Source: Afifellaceae bacterium
Lineage (GTDB): Bacteria > Pseudomonadota > Alphaproteobacteria > Rhizobiales > Afifellaceae
NCBI GenBank assembly: GCA_028284625.1
Contig: JANQRH010000005.1
Span: 124,001-188,000 of the forward strand
DNA length: 64,000 nt
Direction: 5' to 3'
This document shows positions 18,234 to 26,524 of this stretch, in pieces. The position numbers and the translations under genes were made by a program. Position 1 is the stretch's first letter. Each line of letters opens with the position of its first letter. The notes beneath the pieces are model-generated. The model was not told the DNA's origin and did not search any database. It saw only the letters and a program-made list of their open reading frames with translations.

Positions 18234-19106
18234 TCAGCCCAACCTGACGCCCTTTCGCCCGGCGAGATCCTGAACGAACTGCCACGCCACGCGGCCTGAG
18301 CGGCTGCCACGCGTCGTTGCCCATTCCAAAGCTTCAGGACGCCACTCCGCTTCCGCGGCGGGGACCTGGTAATGCGCCACATAGCCAGCGACCATCTCCA
18401 GATATTGGTCCTGGCTGCAATTGTGGAAACCGAGCCACAGCCCGAAGCGGTCCGACAGCGACACCTTCTCCTGCACCGCCTCCGACGGATTGATAGCGGT
18501 GGAGCGCTCGTTCTCAATCATGTCCCGCGGCAGAAGATGCCGGCGATTGGAGGTCGCATAGAAAGCGACGTTCTCCGGCCGGCCCTCGACGCCGCCCTCC
18601 AGCGCCGCCTTCAGGGACTTGTAGGACGTGTCCCCGGCGTCGAAGGAGAGATCGTCGCAGAAGAGCAGAAACCGCTCCGGCCGGTCGCGCAGCAGCCCCA
18701 TCAGCTCCGGCAGCGTCTCAATGTCCTCGCGGTGGATCTCAATCAGCTTGAGCGGCGCGGCGTCAGCAGGCAACTCGGCGGCAATTGCGGCGTGTACGGC
18801 CTTCACCAGCGAGCTTTTGCCCATGCCGCGCGCGCCCCAAAGAAGCGCATTGTTGGCCGGCAGGCCGTCGGCGAAGCGCCGCGTGTTCTCCATCAGCGTG
18901 TCGCGTGAGCGGTCGATCCCCTTCAAAAGCGGTAGCGCCACGCGGTTGATGCGCGGCACCGGCTGGAGATGCGCCGGCCTGGCGTGCCAGATGAAGGCGT
19001 CCGCCCCGGCAAAGTCGACCGGCGCGGCCGTGGACGGCGCCAGGCGCTCTAGCGCGTCGGCGATCCGTTCAAGCAGGTCGCGCGTGGGATCGAGGTTTTT
19101 CTGCAC
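18234..19106 (-). CDS. DUF815-family AAA+ ATPase
   Basis: The product resembles the DUF815 ATPases found in this position in Hyphomicrobiales. Walker A is LLWGARGMGKSSLVKAVH and Walker B FLLFCDDLSFD. The LEGRPENVAFYATSNRRHLLP-like region (here with GGVEGRP before it) and SDRFGLWLGFHNC are family landmarks. I chose GTG at 19106 because GGAGGG lies just upstream and conserved sequence begins there (290 residues); the frame stays open 22 codons further upstream. Its cellular role is not established. Confidence 0.8.
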   Translation of the reverse strand: MQKNLDPTRDLLERIADALERLAPSTAAPVDFAGADAFIWHARPAHLQPVPRINRVALPLLKGIDRSRDTLMENTRRFADGLPANNALLWGARGMGKSSLVKAVHAAIAAELPADAAPLKLIEIHREDIETLPELMGLLRDRPERFLLFCDDLSFDAGDTSYKSLKAALEGGVEGRPENVAFYATSNRRHLLPRDMIENERSTAINPSEAVQEKVSLSDRFGLWLGFHNCSQDQYLEMVAGYVAHYQVPAAEAEWRPEALEWATTRGSRSGRVAWQFVQDLAGRKGVRLG

Positions 19107-19277
19107 GAGCCCTCCGAGGACACGACATCCTTGCCCCCGCGGCGCGATTATCACGCCCAGAAGCTGCGGCAAAGGGCCCGACTTGGCTGCCCCGGCGCGG
19201 TTGCAAAGCCCCGTCCCGTGGCTATAGTCCGCGCCACCTAAGGGCTGCGGCCCGATTCAAAGGGAATTGCAGCCTTT

Positions 19278-19610
19278 ATGTGGGTCACTCCGGCCTTTGC
19301 GCAAACAGGCGGTGGCGGCGCCGGCTTGGGGCTTATTCAGCTTGCGCCGTTTCTGCTGATCTTCGTCATCATGTGGTTCTTGATCATCCGGCCGCAACGC
19401 CAGCAGGCGAAGCAGCGCCAGGAGATGCTCAAGGCGATCCGCCGCGGCGACACCGTCGTCACCAATGGCGGCATTGTCGGAAAAGTGACCAAGGTCGTCG
19501 ACGACAACGAGTTGGAGCTGCAGATCGCCGATGGCGTGAAGGTTCGAGCCATGCGCAATCTCGTCGCAGACGTGCGCGCCAAGGCGGAGCCCGTTGCCGG
19601 AAACACCTAG
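19278..19610 (+). CDS. yajC: Preprotein translocase accessory subunit YajC
   Basis: The 110-residue single-pass protein has a membrane helix (LAPFLLIFVIMWFLIIRPQ) followed by the YajC hallmark RPQRQQAKQRQEML and TVVTNGGIVGKV. YajC associates with SecDF. Its TAG stop codon lies inside the terminal CTAG of the palindrome that follows. secD begins 184 bases downstream, with two palindromes in between. Confidence 0.95.
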   Translation: MWVTPAFAQTGGGGAGLGLIQLAPFLLIFVIMWFLIIRPQRQQAKQRQEMLKAIRRGDTVVTNGGIVGKVTKVVDDNELELQIADGVKVRAMRNLVADVRAKAEPVAGNT

Positions 19611-19685
19611 TGGAGCGAATTTGACATTTGAGTCCCGCTTGCGGCGAGGCTCTTGCTCAAATGTCAAATTCAGAAGCTCCACTAG
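19607..19685. repeat. Palindromic repeat bounded by CTAG (AATTTGACATTTGA arms)
   Basis: The left arm CTAGTGGAGC plus AATTTGACATTTGAG pairs with CTCAAATGTCAAATT plus GCTCCACTAG on the right, leaving a loop of about 24 bases. The first CTAG supplies the stop codon of yajC. This looks like a non-coding mobile palindrome. Confidence 0.8.
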
Positions 19686-19703
19686 AGACAATAGACTGAC
19701 GAA

Positions 19704-19776
19704 TGGTCCTTATGATTCCGACATTTGCTCGGGCGGGGGCTGAGAAGGGTAGCAAATGTCGGAATCGGACCACTAG
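19704..19776. repeat. Second palindromic repeat (GATTCCGACATTTGCT arms)
   Basis: The arms TGGTCC...GATTCCGACATTTGCT and AGCAAATGTCGGAATC...GGACCA surround a G-rich loop and end in CTAG. It is arranged in tandem with the preceding palindrome, shares ACATTTG in its arms, and leaves 18 bases before secD. Confidence 0.8.
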
Positions 19777-19794
19777 GCCGGCCTAGAGAAGCCC

Positions 19795-21399
19795 ATGCTG
19801 TATTTCCCACGTTGGAGCATTGTGCTGATCCTGCTGACGGTGCTTGGCGGCGTGGTTGCCTGCATCCCCAATCTGTTCTCCGCCCAGACGGTCGCATCGT
19901 GGCCGACCTGGCTGCCACGCGAGCAAATCGCGCTTGGCCTCGATTTGCGGGGCGGCGCGCATCTCCTTCTTGAAGTGAATCGCGAGAGCCTGGTGAAGGA
20001 CCGAGTGGAGACGCTGACCGGCGACGTCCGCCAGATCCTGCGCGATGAGCGCATCGGCTATCGCGGGTTGGGCGAGCGGGGCGAGGCGGCCTCCTTCACG
20101 CTGCGGGACCCGGAAGACGCCGACCGCGCTATGACCGCGCTTGAACCGCTGGCCGCACCGATCCAATCGGGGCTTTTCGGCCAAGGCACGATCAGCGAGG
20201 TGGAGCTGTCGGAGAACAACGGCCGCATCACCGCAAGCCTCACTGAGCAGGGGCTCAACACGCGCCTGCGCGCCGCCGTCACCCAGAGCCTCGATGTCCT
20301 GAACCGGCGTCTCAATGCGCTCGGCACCACCGAGCCGTCCATCCAGGCAGAGGGCAGCCAGCGCATCCTCGTTCAGGTGCCGGGGCTGGAGGATACCGCA
20401 CAGCTCAAGGACATCCTCGGGCGCACGGCGCGCATGACGTTCCACATGGAATGCACCGAGGGCAACATCACCGAAGCGCTGCAGCTCGGCCCGCCTCCGG
20501 GCTGTGAGTTGTTTGAATCGACGGAAGAGGACGAACCGCCGGTGCTGGCGGAGACCCGCGCCTTGCTCTCCGGCGACGATCTGGCCGACGCGCAACCGGC
20601 CTTTGACCAGCAGACCAATCAGCCGGTGGTCACCTTCCGCTTCAACGCGCGTGGCGGCCGTCTGTTCGCCGATGCCACGCAGCAGAATGTCGGCCGCCGC
20701 TTCGCTGTTGTGCTCGACGACAAATACATCACCGCCCCAGTCATCCGCTCCGCGATCCTCGGCGGCTCGGGGCAGATTGAAGGCAATTTCACCGTTGAGA
20801 GCGCGCAGAACCTCGCCGTCCTCCTGCGCGCCGGCGCGCTGCCGGCCGACCTTGAGATCGTCGAAGAGCGCACGGTCGGCCCGAGTCTTGGCCGTGATTC
20901 CATCGAAGCCGGCAGGATAGCTGCGGTGATCGGCATAATCGGCGTCGTCATATTCATGGTGGCGGCCTACGGGCTGATGGGTGTGTTCTCCATCGCGGCG
21001 CTCTTCGCCAACATGGCGCTGGTCTTCGGCATCATCACGGTGATCCCAGCAACGCTGACGCTGCCCGGCATCGCCGGCATCGTTCTGACGGTTGGCATGG
21101 CGGTCGATTCCAACGTGCTGATCTTTGAGCGAATACGCGAGGAGGCGCGCCTCGGCCGATCGGCGATCAACGCCATCGAAGCCGGGTTCAGCCGCGCGCT
21201 CGGCACGATCGTCGACGCCAACGTCACCACGCTGATTGCCGCCTCTGCGCTGTTCGCGCTCGGCTCCGGTCCGATCCGCGGCTTCGCTGTGACGCTCGCC
21301 ATCGGCATCATGACGACGATGTTCACCGCCTTCCTGCTGACGCGGCTGATCGTGGCCACGTGGGTGCGCCAACGGCGACCTAAAGCCGTGCCGCTTTGA
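19795..21399 (+). CDS. secD: Protein translocase subunit SecD
   Basis: This 534-residue RND-type membrane protein uses the proton-motive force to help secreted proteins off the Sec channel. Motifs are LGLDLRGGAHLLLEV near residue 50, the large periplasmic domain, and the six-helix C-terminal half with VGMAVDSNVLIFERIREE. It precedes secF by 15 bases, forming a secDF pair with yajC upstream. Confidence 0.96.
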   Translation: MLYFPRWSIVLILLTVLGGVVACIPNLFSAQTVASWPTWLPREQIALGLDLRGGAHLLLEVNRESLVKDRVETLTGDVRQILRDERIGYRGLGERGEAASFTLRDPEDADRAMTALEPLAAPIQSGLFGQGTISEVELSENNGRITASLTEQGLNTRLRAAVTQSLDVLNRRLNALGTTEPSIQAEGSQRILVQVPGLEDTAQLKDILGRTARMTFHMECTEGNITEALQLGPPPGCELFESTEEDEPPVLAETRALLSGDDLADAQPAFDQQTNQPVVTFRFNARGGRLFADATQQNVGRRFAVVLDDKYITAPVIRSAILGGSGQIEGNFTVESAQNLAVLLRAGALPADLEIVEERTVGPSLGRDSIEAGRIAAVIGIIGVVIFMVAAYGLMGVFSIAALFANMALVFGIITVIPATLTLPGIAGIVLTVGMAVDSNVLIFERIREEARLGRSAINAIEAGFSRALGTIVDANVTTLIAASALFALGSGPIRGFAVTLAIGIMTTMFTAFLLTRLIVATWVRQRRPKAVPL

Positions 21400-21414
21400 C
21401 CGGACGCTGACGCC

Positions 21415-22344
21415 ATGCCGTTTCGCCTCGTTCCCGACGACACGCACATCCCATTCATGCGGATGGCGCGGATCGGTTTTCCGGTCTCCATCGGCCTGAT
21501 GATCATCTCCGTGGCGCTCGCCTTCGTGATCGGCCTGAACCTCGGCATCGACTTCAAGGGCGGCACGCTGATTGAGGTGCGCAGCAAGACGGAGGTCGCC
21601 GATCTCGGCGCCATCCGCTCCACGCTCGATGCGCTCGACCTCGGCGATGTCGAAGTTCAGGGCTTCGGCTCGCCCAACGACGTTCTGATCCGCATCGCCA
21701 CACAGCCGGGCGGCGACGCGGCCCAGCAGGTTGCTGTGCAAAGGGCGCAAGCCGCACTCGGCTCCGACGATTACACCTACAGGCGCGTGGAGGTCGTCGG
21801 CCCGCGCGTCTCCGGGGAACTGGCGTGGACCGGGACGATCTCGGTGATCGTCACCATGATCGGCGTGCTGCTCTACATCTGGTTTCGATTTGAATGGCAG
21901 TTCGGCATCGGGGCGATCGCCACGCTCGTCCACGACGTGGCTTTGACGATTGGCTTCTTCGCCATAACGAAGCTGGACTTCAATTTGTCGAGCATCGCGG
22001 CGATCCTGACCATCGTCGGCTATTCGTTGAACGACACGGTCGTCGTCTTCGACCGCATCCGCGAGGTGCTGCGGCGCTACAAGCAGAAACCCGTCATCGA
22101 CATCATCGACTTGGCGATCAATCAGACGCTGGCGCGTACCTTGATGACCTCCGTCACCACGCTGATTGCGCTGTTCGCCTTGTTCTTCTTTGGCGGCGCG
22201 GTGATCCGATCCTTCACCGCTGCCATGATCTTCGGCGTGTTTGTAGGCACCTATTCCTCAATCTTCATCGGCGGCCCGATCCTGATCTACCTGCGCATCC
22301 GCGCGCAAAGCGAAGCGTCCTCCACCGACGCCGCAAAGGCTTGA
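21415..22344 (+). CDS. secF: Protein translocase subunit SecF
   Basis: The 309-residue partner of SecD has LGIDFKGGTLIEV at the start and the conserved membrane region VGYSLNDTVVVFDRIRE. Six transmembrane helices are visible. Its TGA stop falls within the first bases of the RIME-like repeat that follows, so the native C-terminus may have been altered by repeat insertion. Confidence 0.96.
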   Translation: MPFRLVPDDTHIPFMRMARIGFPVSIGLMIISVALAFVIGLNLGIDFKGGTLIEVRSKTEVADLGAIRSTLDALDLGDVEVQGFGSPNDVLIRIATQPGGDAAQQVAVQRAQAALGSDDYTYRRVEVVGPRVSGELAWTGTISVIVTMIGVLLYIWFRFEWQFGIGAIATLVHDVALTIGFFAITKLDFNLSSIAAILTIVGYSLNDTVVVFDRIREVLRRYKQKPVIDIIDLAINQTLARTLMTSVTTLIALFALFFFGGAVIRSFTAAMIFGVFVGTYSSIFIGGPILIYLRIRAQSEASSTDAAKA

Positions 22345-22445
22345 GCATGATCCCGAAAAGTGGGGACCGGTTTTCGGATAAGATCATGCTCCCGCAAACA
22401 GAAAGAGCCTCCATTCTGATGCGTTCAGAATGGAAGGGCCTCTAG
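22343..22445. repeat. RIME-like double palindrome, copy A
   Basis: The element has two hairpins. The first pairs GAGCATGATC with GATCATGCTC around CCGAAAAGTGG and CCGGTTTTCGG. The second pairs AGAGCCTCCATTCTGA with TCAGAATGG...CCTCT and ends in CTAG. Size and two-palindrome layout resemble RIME elements of rhizobia. Other copies are at 22861-22965 and 48715-48822, in the same orientation. Confidence 0.88.
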
Positions 22446-22455
22446 GAACCACGGC

Positions 22456-22863
22456 ATGTCGGAAAGTGGCGGCGGCTTTCTCATGGAGCCGGCGCGCTTT
22501 CCGGGCCGCGCACCCATCGAAGCCTACGGCAATGGCGGCTTCCGCTTCGCCGACATGTCGCATCGCGGCTCAATCCTCGTTCTGCCGAGCGGCATTGAGG
22601 CCTGGCCCGTCAGCCGCGTCGATGAGATCAATCCGGACAACCTCTCGCGACTGATCGCCGAGGCCAAAGCCATCGATATCCTCTTGGTCGGCACGGGCGA
22701 TACGATGGTGCCGATGTCGCCGGATGTCGCCGCTGCGCTTGAGGCGGCCGGGCTCTATGCCGACCCCATGTCCACGGGCGCGGCCGTGCGCACCTACAAT
22801 GTGCTCTTGTCGGAAGAGCGACAGGTCGCCGCCGCGCTGGTCGCCGTAGAGAGCATCCGCTAG
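22456..22863 (+). CDS. Mth938/NDUFAF3-like domain protein
   Basis: The 135-residue protein belongs to the Mth938/DUF498 family, related to the mitochondrial complex I assembly factor NDUFAF3. Core features are GGFRFADMSHRGSILVLPSG, a central ILLVGTGDTM loop and MSTGAAVRTYNVLLSEERQVAAAL. A later start at 22483 (MEPARFP) is possible. It lies between secF and a phytoene-synthase-like gene, flanked by RIME-like repeats on both sides. Its TAG stop is the start of copy B. A role in respiratory complex I assembly is inferred from homology only. Confidence 0.82.
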   Translation: MSESGGGFLMEPARFPGRAPIEAYGNGGFRFADMSHRGSILVLPSGIEAWPVSRVDEINPDNLSRLIAEAKAIDILLVGTGDTMVPMSPDVAAALEAAGLYADPMSTGAAVRTYNVLLSEERQVAAALVAVESIR

Positions 22864-22965
22864 AGCATGATCCCGAAAAGTGGATACCGGTTTTCGGATA
22901 AGATCATGCTCCAACAAAGACATAGAGCCTCCATTCTGATGCAATCAGAATGGATAGGGCTCTAG
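22861..22965. repeat. RIME-like double palindrome, copy B
   Basis: Nearly identical to copy A, with both hairpins and the final CTAG. Its first bases TAGAGCATGATC provide the stop codon of the preceding gene, and its end lies nine bases before the next start codon. Confidence 0.88.
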
Positions 22966-22974
22966 ACGCGGGGG

Positions 22975-23826
22975 ATGGCCGAGCCTGCGGACCACCACCG
23001 GGATGACATTGCCTATCTGACGGCGCTCATCAGGGCGCACGATCGACCGCGCTACTACGCCACGCTCTTTGCGCCCGCCGACAAGCGCGACGACCTTTGC
23101 ACCATCTTCGGCTTCGCCGCGGAGGTCGGCCGTATTCCCAACGCCGTCAGCGAGCCGCAGCTTGGCGAGATCCGTTTGAGATGGTGGCAGGACGCGCTCA
23201 CGACGGGCGAGGGAGGCGATGCGCCGGCCATCCGGGCGCTGGCGCGCACTTTGGAGCGCCATGTGCTGCCTGTGAAGGCGTTGGAGGCGCTGGCTGAGGC
23301 AACCGCCTTTGACCTTTACGCCGACCCGCCGGCGACGATCGGCGATCTTGAGGGCCGGCTCGGCGAAACGCAGTCGGCGCTCTTTCAGATGGCGGCGATC
23401 GTCTTGGGAGCCGAGCCGCAAAAAGCCGCCGATGCGGCCGGGCATGCCGGCGTGGCCTATGGCCTCGCGACGCGCCTGGCCGCTCTGGCGACCGACCGCG
23501 CCCATGGGCGCATCATCCTCCCCGCCGACATGCTTGCAGCGGAGGAGGTTGTGCCGGCGGACATCTTTGCGTTCCCGCCGCCGGAGGGGCTGCACAAGGT
23601 GGTCAACGCCGCAGTGCAGCTGGCGCGCCGGCACCTCGACAATGCCCGCCGCCATATCGCTGCGCTTCCGCCTGCGACGCGATCGGCGTTCCTGCCGCTT
23701 GCCATCGTCGCACCGCTTCTGAAGCGGGTGGAGCGCACCGGCTCCGACATTGTGGTCAGGCCGCAGGCTCTGTCGGATATCGGCATGCTTGCCCGCATCG
23801 CGCGCGCTGGCTGGTTTGGGATGTGA
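22975..23826 (+). CDS. Squalene/phytoene synthase-fold protein, NDUFAF6-like
   Basis: The 283-residue protein has the trans-isoprenyl synthase fold by similarity: RPRYYATLFAPADKRDDLCTIFGFAAEVGRI, RWWQDAL, and GVAYGLATRLAAL with ILPADML. The Asp-rich DxxxD motifs needed for prenyl diphosphate chemistry are not apparent. That is the pattern of NDUFAF6, a mitochondrial complex I assembly factor, and of its alphaproteobacterial relatives found next to secF. Enzymatic activity is therefore doubtful. The RIME repeat immediately upstream leaves little room for a promoter, so it may be read through from secF. Confidence 0.8.
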   Translation: MAEPADHHRDDIAYLTALIRAHDRPRYYATLFAPADKRDDLCTIFGFAAEVGRIPNAVSEPQLGEIRLRWWQDALTTGEGGDAPAIRALARTLERHVLPVKALEALAEATAFDLYADPPATIGDLEGRLGETQSALFQMAAIVLGAEPQKAADAAGHAGVAYGLATRLAALATDRAHGRIILPADMLAAEEVVPADIFAFPPPEGLHKVVNAAVQLARRHLDNARRHIAALPPATRSAFLPLAIVAPLLKRVERTGSDIVVRPQALSDIGMLARIARAGWFGM

Positions 23827-23835
23827 GGGTGGCGC

Positions 23836-25239
23836 CTACGCCGCCATCAGTTTCGTTTCGCCGAGCCAGGCTTCGAAATCGCGCCGCGCCCGCCGCGACA
23901 GAGCGCGCTTGCGCTCCCGTGTTTTCTCTTTGCCACGCAAGCGGTTACCTTCGGCATCTTTGAGCGGTTGTTCAATCGGCGGAAAGAGTCCGAAATTCAC
24001 GTTCATGGGCTGGAAGTCGCGCGCCTCGCCCGAGAGCCTGTGCCGGCCGGTCACGTGCGCCAGAAGCGCCCCGTGCGCCGTAGTCGGCGGGGGAACACTT
24101 TGCTCGACACCCAGGATGTCGGCGGTCGCGAACCTTGCGGCCAACAGGCCCATGGCGGCGGACTCCACATAGCCCTCGCAGCCCGTGATCTGTCCGGCAA
24201 ATCGTATGTGCGGCGAAACCTTTAGCCGCAGCGTCTCGTCCAGGAGCTGAGGCGAGTTCAGGAACGTGTTTCGATGCACGCCACCAAGCCGCGCGAACTC
24301 TGCTCCCTCTAACCCCGGGATGGAGCGGAAGAGCCTAACCTGCTCTCCGTATTTCATTTTTGTCTGAAACCCGACCATGTTGAAGAGCGTGCCGAGCGCA
24401 TTGTCCTGACGCAGCTGCACGACCGCGTAGGGCTTCTCCTCCGGCTTATGGCGGTTGGTCAGCCCCATCGGCTTCATCGGCCCATGCCGCAGCGTCTCCG
24501 CGCCGCGCTCCGCCATCACCTCAATCGGCAGGCAGCCGTCGAAATAGGGGGTATCCTTCTCCCAATCGCGGAAGGCGGCCTTCTCCGCGGCCACCAGGCC
24601 CTCCACGAAGGCATAGTACTGATCGCGGTCGAGCGGGCAGTTGATGTAATCCGCGCCGCTCCCGCCCGGACCGGCCTTGTCGTAGCGCGACTGGAACCAG
24701 GCGACGTTCATGTCGATCGTCTCGCGATAGACGATGGGCGCGATCGCATCGAAGAACGCCAGCCGCTCCGTCCCGGTCGTCTCCTGGATGGAATGCGCCA
24801 ACGCCGAGGAAGTGAGGGGACCGGTCGCCACGATCGCCAGCCCGGCATCGGCCGGCGGCAGGGCCTCGACCTCGCCCGTCTCGATCCGGATCAACGGATG
24901 GGCGCGGAGCGCTTCGCTCACGCCGTCGGAAAAGCCATCCCGATCCACCGCCAGCGCGCCGCCGGCCGGAAGCTTGTGCGCGTCCCCCATCCGCATGATC
25001 AGCGAGTCGGCGAGGCGCATTTCCGCGTGGAGCAAGCCAACGGCATTGGCCTCCGCATCGTCGGAGCGGAACGAGTTGGAGCAGACAAGCTCGGCGAAGC
25101 CGCCGGTATGGTGTGCTGGCGTGGTCACCGCCGGGCGCATCTCATGCACGAGCACGGAGACGCCCGCTTCTGCCAGTTGCCAGGCCGCTTCAGAGCCTGC
25201 GAGGCCCCCGCCGATGATGGTCACGGTCTGCTCCGACAT
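23836..25239 (-). CDS. trmFO: FADH2/folate-dependent tRNA U54 methyltransferase TrmFO
   Basis: The 467-residue flavoprotein makes 5-methyluridine-54 in the T-loop of tRNA using methylene-tetrahydrofolate. The FAD-binding start [19 protein letters not shown] and [23 protein letters not shown] are diagnostic. Later landmarks are [22 protein letters not shown] and [19 protein letters not shown]. It is convergent with the NDUFAF6-like gene, nine bases apart. Confidence 0.95.
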   Translation of the reverse strand: MSEQTVTIIGGGLAGSEAAWQLAEAGVSVLVHEMRPAVTTPAHHTGGFAELVCSNSFRSDDAEANAVGLLHAEMRLADSLIMRMGDAHKLPAGGALAVDRDGFSDGVSEALRAHPLIRIETGEVEALPPADAGLAIVATGPLTSSALAHSIQETTGTERLAFFDAIAPIVYRETIDMNVAWFQSRYDKAGPGGSGADYINCPLDRDQYYAFVEGLVAAEKAAFRDWEKDTPYFDGCLPIEVMAERGAETLRHGPMKPMGLTNRHKPEEKPYAVVQLRQDNALGTLFNMVGFQTKMKYGEQVRLFRSIPGLEGAEFARLGGVHRNTFLNSPQLLDETLRLKVSPHIRFAGQITGCEGYVESAAMGLLAARFATADILGVEQSVPPPTTAHGALLAHVTGRHRLSGEARDFQPMNVNFGLFPPIEQPLKDAEGNRLRGKEKTRERKRALSRRARRDFEAWLGETKLMAA

Positions 25240-25447
25240 GCCGCTGTATGGGCCACTGGAGGTGCCGCGGGCAAGGGCCAGCGGAGGAGCAGGGCACCCA
25301 TGCCTCTAAAGGCAGCCCGCTGTGCCCTCCAAACACTTCCGCAACCAAATGCGCTCAGGGTAGAGCGAATCGTGCAATTCGCCGTGATCGCTGCCGTCAG
25401 GACGCACTCCGGCTTGCCGTATCCTCAGTGCTTGATAGGTTTCTGAC

Positions 25448-26059
25448 ATGCGGAAATCCCTCCTTATGAGTCTGAGCCTCGGCCTCGCCGGCTTGTTTGC
25501 CGCGGACGCGGCCTTGGCGATCAACTGGTTCTCCAGGGGGTATGGGCGTGCGCCCGAGAGCGACCGCGTGCATGTCTGCCATGGCTATTCGTGCCGCATC
25601 GTCACGCCGGTGCGCCTAAGCGCGGCTGATATCGCCAAGATTGCCGGCGACCTTCGCGGTGGAACGTCCGGCGCGGAAGCGGAGTTGAAAGCGATTTCGC
25701 GCGCAGTGCAGACGTTTGAGAAGATTGTCGGTCCGCGGATCGGCACCGGCAACGATCTGCCGGGCATGCAATTCGGTCAGGCCAAGCCGGATCAGATGGA
25801 TTGCATCGACGAAGCCACCAACACGACCAGCCTGCTGATGCTCCTCTCAGAGCACGGCTACATCCAGCATCATGTGGTTAGAGAGCCTGCCTCACGCGGC
25901 TTCTTCCTCGACGGCCGCTACCCGCACGCCACTGCGGTGCTATCGGTCAAGGGCAGCAAGGAGAAGTGGGCGGTCGATTCGTGGCCGCGGGCCAACGGCG
26001 AGCCGCCTGTCGTACAGCCGCTGCCGGTATGGCGTCGCTCGCGCAACAACGGCTCTTAG
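25448..26059 (+). CDS. Secreted protein with a possible Cys-His-Asp hydrolase triad
   Basis: The 203-residue product has a signal peptide (about residues 1-24). I cannot name a family with certainty. Its core reads MDCIDEATNTTSLLMLL (Cys119), then PHATAVL (His160), then WAVDSW (Asp177). That spacing resembles bacterial transglutaminase-like cysteine peptidases, which start GDCEDYA. A Cys44/Cys49 pair in HVCHGYSCR may form a disulfide. It stands alone between trmFO and a strong terminator. A transglutaminase or protease activity is inference. Confidence 0.65.
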   Translation: MRKSLLMSLSLGLAGLFAADAALAINWFSRGYGRAPESDRVHVCHGYSCRIVTPVRLSAADIAKIAGDLRGGTSGAEAELKAISRAVQTFEKIVGPRIGTGNDLPGMQFGQAKPDQMDCIDEATNTTSLLMLLSEHGYIQHHVVREPASRGFFLDGRYPHATAVLSVKGSKEKWAVDSWPRANGEPPVVQPLPVWRRSRNNGS

Positions 26060-26081
26060 GCGAACCGCCGTATCATAAAGC

Positions 26082-26117
26082 AAAGGCCGGTGGGCGCCGT
26101 GCGCCCCCGGCCTTTTT
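26082..26117 (+). terminator. Rho-independent terminator
   Basis: AAAGGCCGGTGGGCGC pairs with GCGCCCCCGGCCTTTTT around a short loop, 22 bases after the stop of the secreted-protein gene. The A-rich left arm also makes it plausible in the other direction, for the facing DUF1127 gene. Confidence 0.85.
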
Positions 26118-26145
26118 GGCAAGGGCATCGAAGTGCCTGACCTGG

Positions 26146-26307
26146 TCAAAGCCGAGCCGCTTCGCGGGCCAGGCGGTCGATGTCGCCCGGGCGAATGCCG
26201 AGATCGTCCAGCTCACGCACCGAGAGGTTCCGCAGCTCGCGGACAGTGTCCCGGTAACGCCGCCAACGGCGGAAACGCCCGGTAAGGGTGTTTGTGTTGT
26301 GTGCCAT
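26146..26307 (-). CDS. Small DUF1127 protein
   Basis: The 53-residue basic protein has the DUF1127 core RRWRRYRDTVRELRNLSVRELDDLGIRPGDIDRLAREAA. AAGGAAG precedes the ATG at 26307, which decides the start. In other alphaproteobacteria small DUF1127 proteins bind RNA and affect phosphate or carbon metabolism and growth-phase behaviour; that is family knowledge, not visible here. The roughly 200 bases upstream, to the channel gene, include an AT-rich stretch near 26440-26470 that may hold its promoter. Confidence 0.85.
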   Translation of the reverse strand: MAHNTNTLTGRFRRWRRYRDTVRELRNLSVRELDDLGIRPGDIDRLAREAARL

Positions 26308-26524
26308 AGTTTTCTTCCTTCCTCGCGCCCCGCACCATGCAGGACGGGTCACTCATCAGGTGACGCGGCGCATATAGTCCCAGTCTTCGCCTTTGTGCAC
26401 TGCAACAAATGCATACCTGCCCTGCCGTAACTTGCTGGGTAGCCGAAACAATTTTGTCACTTTTTGTTAACCAGTGCCGCTGGCGGTGAGTCTTTGCGGC
26501 AGCACCGAGGCAGCCGAAAAAGGC

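Noticed and set aside
19783-21933. 716-codon open frame on the minus strand opposite secDF
   Set aside because: Low-complexity Asp/Arg/His-rich translation without domains; it is the shadow of secD and secF.
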